Shown: in pieces, positions 4,716-6,188 of the stretch
Position numbering within the stretch: position 1 is the first letter of the stretch
How the letters are laid out: the number at the start of each line of letters is the position of its first letter
Origin: Planctomycetaceae bacterium
GTDB taxonomy: Bacteria; Planctomycetota; Phycisphaerae; Phycisphaerales; SM1A02
DNA length: 6,188 nt
Direction of reading: 5' to 3'
Assembly (NCBI GenBank): GCA_002737585.1
Contig: NSIA01000168.1
Coordinates: 1 to 6,188, forward strand
The notes under the pieces: model-generated
What the model saw: only the letters and a program-made list of their open reading frames with translations
Databases searched by the model: none
What the model was told of the DNA's origin: nothing
Program-made: the position numbers and the translations under genes

Positions 4716-4740
4716 CGTTCGGGGTATGTTAGTACGAACG
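4716..4740. promoter_or_regulatory. 6-bp inverted repeat over a candidate -10 box
   Basis: CGTTCG (4716-4721) and CGAACG (4735-4740) flank 13 bp that contain TATGTT, the candidate -10 for the downstream plus-strand gene. A regulator bound here would block that promoter. Short arms like these also arise by chance in GC-rich DNA. Confidence 0.2.
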
Positions 4741-4847
4741 CCTACCGAATCAACGGCTATTCGGCGCTTTCTCCTGCACTTTTTATTGGCGCTATCTGAG
4801 TTGGGCCCAAATTCCGGCGGTTCAGGTCTCCCCGGTATGGTTCCGGC

Positions 4848-6074
4848 ATGCCGCTCGATACCCCAAATGCCGCCTCTGTCGGCCACTTCCACGCCCAGAT
4901 TCCATCCGCGCCGGCTCCGCTTGCGCCGCGCCTGGATCGATTGTGGATCTTTGACCGGTCGTACACCTTTTTAAATCACGGCAGCTTTGGTGCGTGCCCA
5001 CGCGCGGTTCGCGAGGCATACATCGCTACGCAGGATCGTTTAGAGAGTCGACCGATTGAAATGATTGGACGACGCATTCGCGAACTGCTGCAGCCAAGTC
5101 GTTTGCGTGTCGGCGAGTTTCTTGGCATGCAGCCCGACTCATTCGGTTTCGTAACCAACGCCACCGAGGGCGTGAACGCTGTCTTGCGGTCGATGGAGTT
5201 CAAGGCTGGTGACGAATTGCTCACCACCAGTCATGTCTATAACGCCGTACGCAACACCATGAAATTCCGCGCCCGCCAGTGTGGCGCTGTATATGTGGAG
5301 TGCGCGCTGCCGCTACCAATCATGGATCCCGCGCAAGTGACCCAAGCGGTCATGGGCGCATGCACTGAACGCACGCGGTTAGTGGTGATTGATCAAGTGA
5401 CAAGTCCGACTGCACTTGTATTTCCAGTTGCGGACATTGCGCGCGAATGTCGCGCACGTGGGATTGAAATCTTGGTGGACGCAGCGCATGTGCCCGGCAT
5501 GCTTGAAGTGAATGTGGAAGCGATCGGCGCAACGTATTGGACTGGCAATCTTCATAAGTGGTGCTGCGCGCCGAAGGGCTGTGCAGTTCTATGGGTTGAC
5601 CCAGCGTTCAGAAATGTCATTAAACCAGCCACTGTGAGCCACTTCCTTGACGAAGGCTTTACCGCCGAGTTTGACTGGCAAGGCACGCGCGATCTTGCAG
5701 CCTGGATGACCGCGGGCGCCGCGATCGATTTCATGGCACAGTTCGGTTGGCCGGCCGTGCGTGCGCACAATCAGCAGATGGCTGCATGGGTGCATCGCAT
5801 GTTGTGCCAGCGGTGGGAACTTGAACCGGTATCTCCGATTGATGGCAGCATGCTTGGCTCGATGTGCGCCGTGCCGCTCCCTGCAGAGATCCCATCACAG
5901 TTTGCATCACCAGCAGAGTTCCAAGAAGCGCTCTATCGCGACCACCTGATCGAGATTCCCATCATCGAGTTCGGCGGACGCTGGCACGCGCGCGCCTCCG
6001 CGCAGATTTACAACCACGCTGAACAATACGATCGCCTCGCGCAGGCCGTCATTGAGTACGCCGCACACGCATAA
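4848..6074 (+). CDS. PLP-dependent class V aminotransferase-fold enzyme, isopenicillin-N-epimerase-like
   Basis: The 408-residue protein belongs to the fold type I PLP enzymes of aminotransferase class V, in the branch with isopenicillin N epimerase and EgtE-like C-S lyases. YTFLNHGSFGACP (39-51) is the N-terminal signature of that branch. NAT (104-106) should hold the PLP phosphate, Asp211 in VDAAHVPG the pyridine nitrogen, and Lys237 in GNLHKWCCAPKG forms the internal aldimine. Arg382 in WHARASAQIYN probably binds the substrate carboxylate. Length and motif order are complete, so the enzyme should be active and soluble. The family includes epimerases, desulfurases and C-S lyases, and the substrate cannot be read from the sequence. 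The absence of beta-lactam or ergothioneine genes nearby argues against naming it CefD or EgtE. The ATG at 4848 has no strong Shine-Dalgarno, and the first 30 residues look poorly conserved, so a later start is possible. Confidence 0.92.
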   Translation: MPLDTPNAASVGHFHAQIPSAPAPLAPRLDRLWIFDRSYTFLNHGSFGACPRAVREAYIATQDRLESRPIEMIGRRIRELLQPSRLRVGEFLGMQPDSFGFVTNATEGVNAVLRSMEFKAGDELLTTSHVYNAVRNTMKFRARQCGAVYVECALPLPIMDPAQVTQAVMGACTERTRLVVIDQVTSPTALVFPVADIARECRARGIEILVDAAHVPGMLEVNVEAIGATYWTGNLHKWCCAPKGCAVLWVDPAFRNVIKPATVSHFLDEGFTAEFDWQGTRDLAAWMTAGAAIDFMAQFGWPAVRAHNQQMAAWVHRMLCQRWELEPVSPIDGSMLGSMCAVPLPAEIPSQFASPAEFQEALYRDHLIEIPIIEFGGRWHARASAQIYNHAEQYDRLAQAVIEYAAHA

Positions 6075-6145
6075 GTTCCACAGACTAATAGAAGTCACCA
6101 CCACGGTGCACTGCCACCACTGCCAATCTGGCCGCAAGCGCCGAA

Positions 6146-6176
6146 GAGGACAGGGCCGCGCTCAGCGGCCGTCCTC
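6146..6176 (+). terminator. Long GC-rich hairpin downstream of the PLP-enzyme gene
   Basis: GAGGAC pairs with GTCCTC and GGCCGC with GCGGCC around a GCTCA loop, with a 2-nt bulge (AG, 6152-6153). That gives 12 base pairs beginning 72 nt after the stop codon. No T run follows on either strand. It probably acts as a hairpin-only terminator or an mRNA 3'-end stabiliser. Confidence 0.45.
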
Positions 6177-6188
6177 GTAAGGCGAATG

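Noticed and set aside
4728..4739. GTTAGTACGAAC as a LexA box
   Set aside because: It does not match GAAC-N4-GTTC, GTTC-N7-GTTC or CTGT-N8-ACAG, and it is not next to the lexA start.
4801..4810. TTGGGCCCAA palindrome ahead of the PLP-enzyme gene
   Set aside because: A lone 10-bp palindrome with no extension or partner copy is expected by chance in GC-rich DNA.

Overview
The window is GC-rich bacterial DNA and mostly looks chromosomal. The best taxonomic hint is the N-terminal half of SecA at the left edge. It carries about 82 extra residues between the N-terminal region and the FDVQ-IIGG motif, an arrangement I recall from Planctomycetota, particularly Phycisphaerae-like lineages. No database search was possible, so this placement is an inference.

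Layout from left to right. Positions 1-846 (minus) encode the N-terminal 282 residues of SecA and run off the window. Upstream of secA lies a doubtful small ORF with a signal-peptide-like segment (1013-1432, minus). A CAU-anticodon tRNA gene follows (1513-1586, minus), with a strong GC-rich stem-loop just past its 3' end. A segment of about 1.1 kb (1590-2692) holds one convincing gene (1997-2608, minus). It encodes a membrane-anchored protein built from six 23-residue tandem repeats. This segment is bounded by two exact 23-bp copies of the tRNA 5' end (1567-1589 and 2693-2715). Next are trpA (2764-3579, plus) and lexA (3608-4261, minus), which converge with 28 bp between them. A doubtful ORF lies ahead of lexA (4059-4577, minus), then a control region with two inverted repeats. 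The last gene is a PLP-dependent class V aminotransferase-fold protein (4848-6074, plus), followed by a long GC-rich hairpin.

The most interesting structure is the tRNA-bounded segment. It looks like a small non-autonomous integrative element, or the remnant of one, inserted into the 5' part of the tRNA gene. The tRNA stub at 2693-2712 still has a stable-RNA-type -10 box (TACAAT) and GC-rich discriminator in front of it. The intact tRNA at 1513-1586 has different upstream sequence. If this reading is right, the native tRNA promoter now points into the repeat-protein gene, and the intact tRNA depends on sequence supplied by the insert or on read-through. No integrase or transposase is visible in the segment.

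The remaining genes are housekeeping functions with no obvious shared pathway: protein export, tryptophan synthesis, the SOS regulator and a PLP enzyme. trpA is not next to trpB here.
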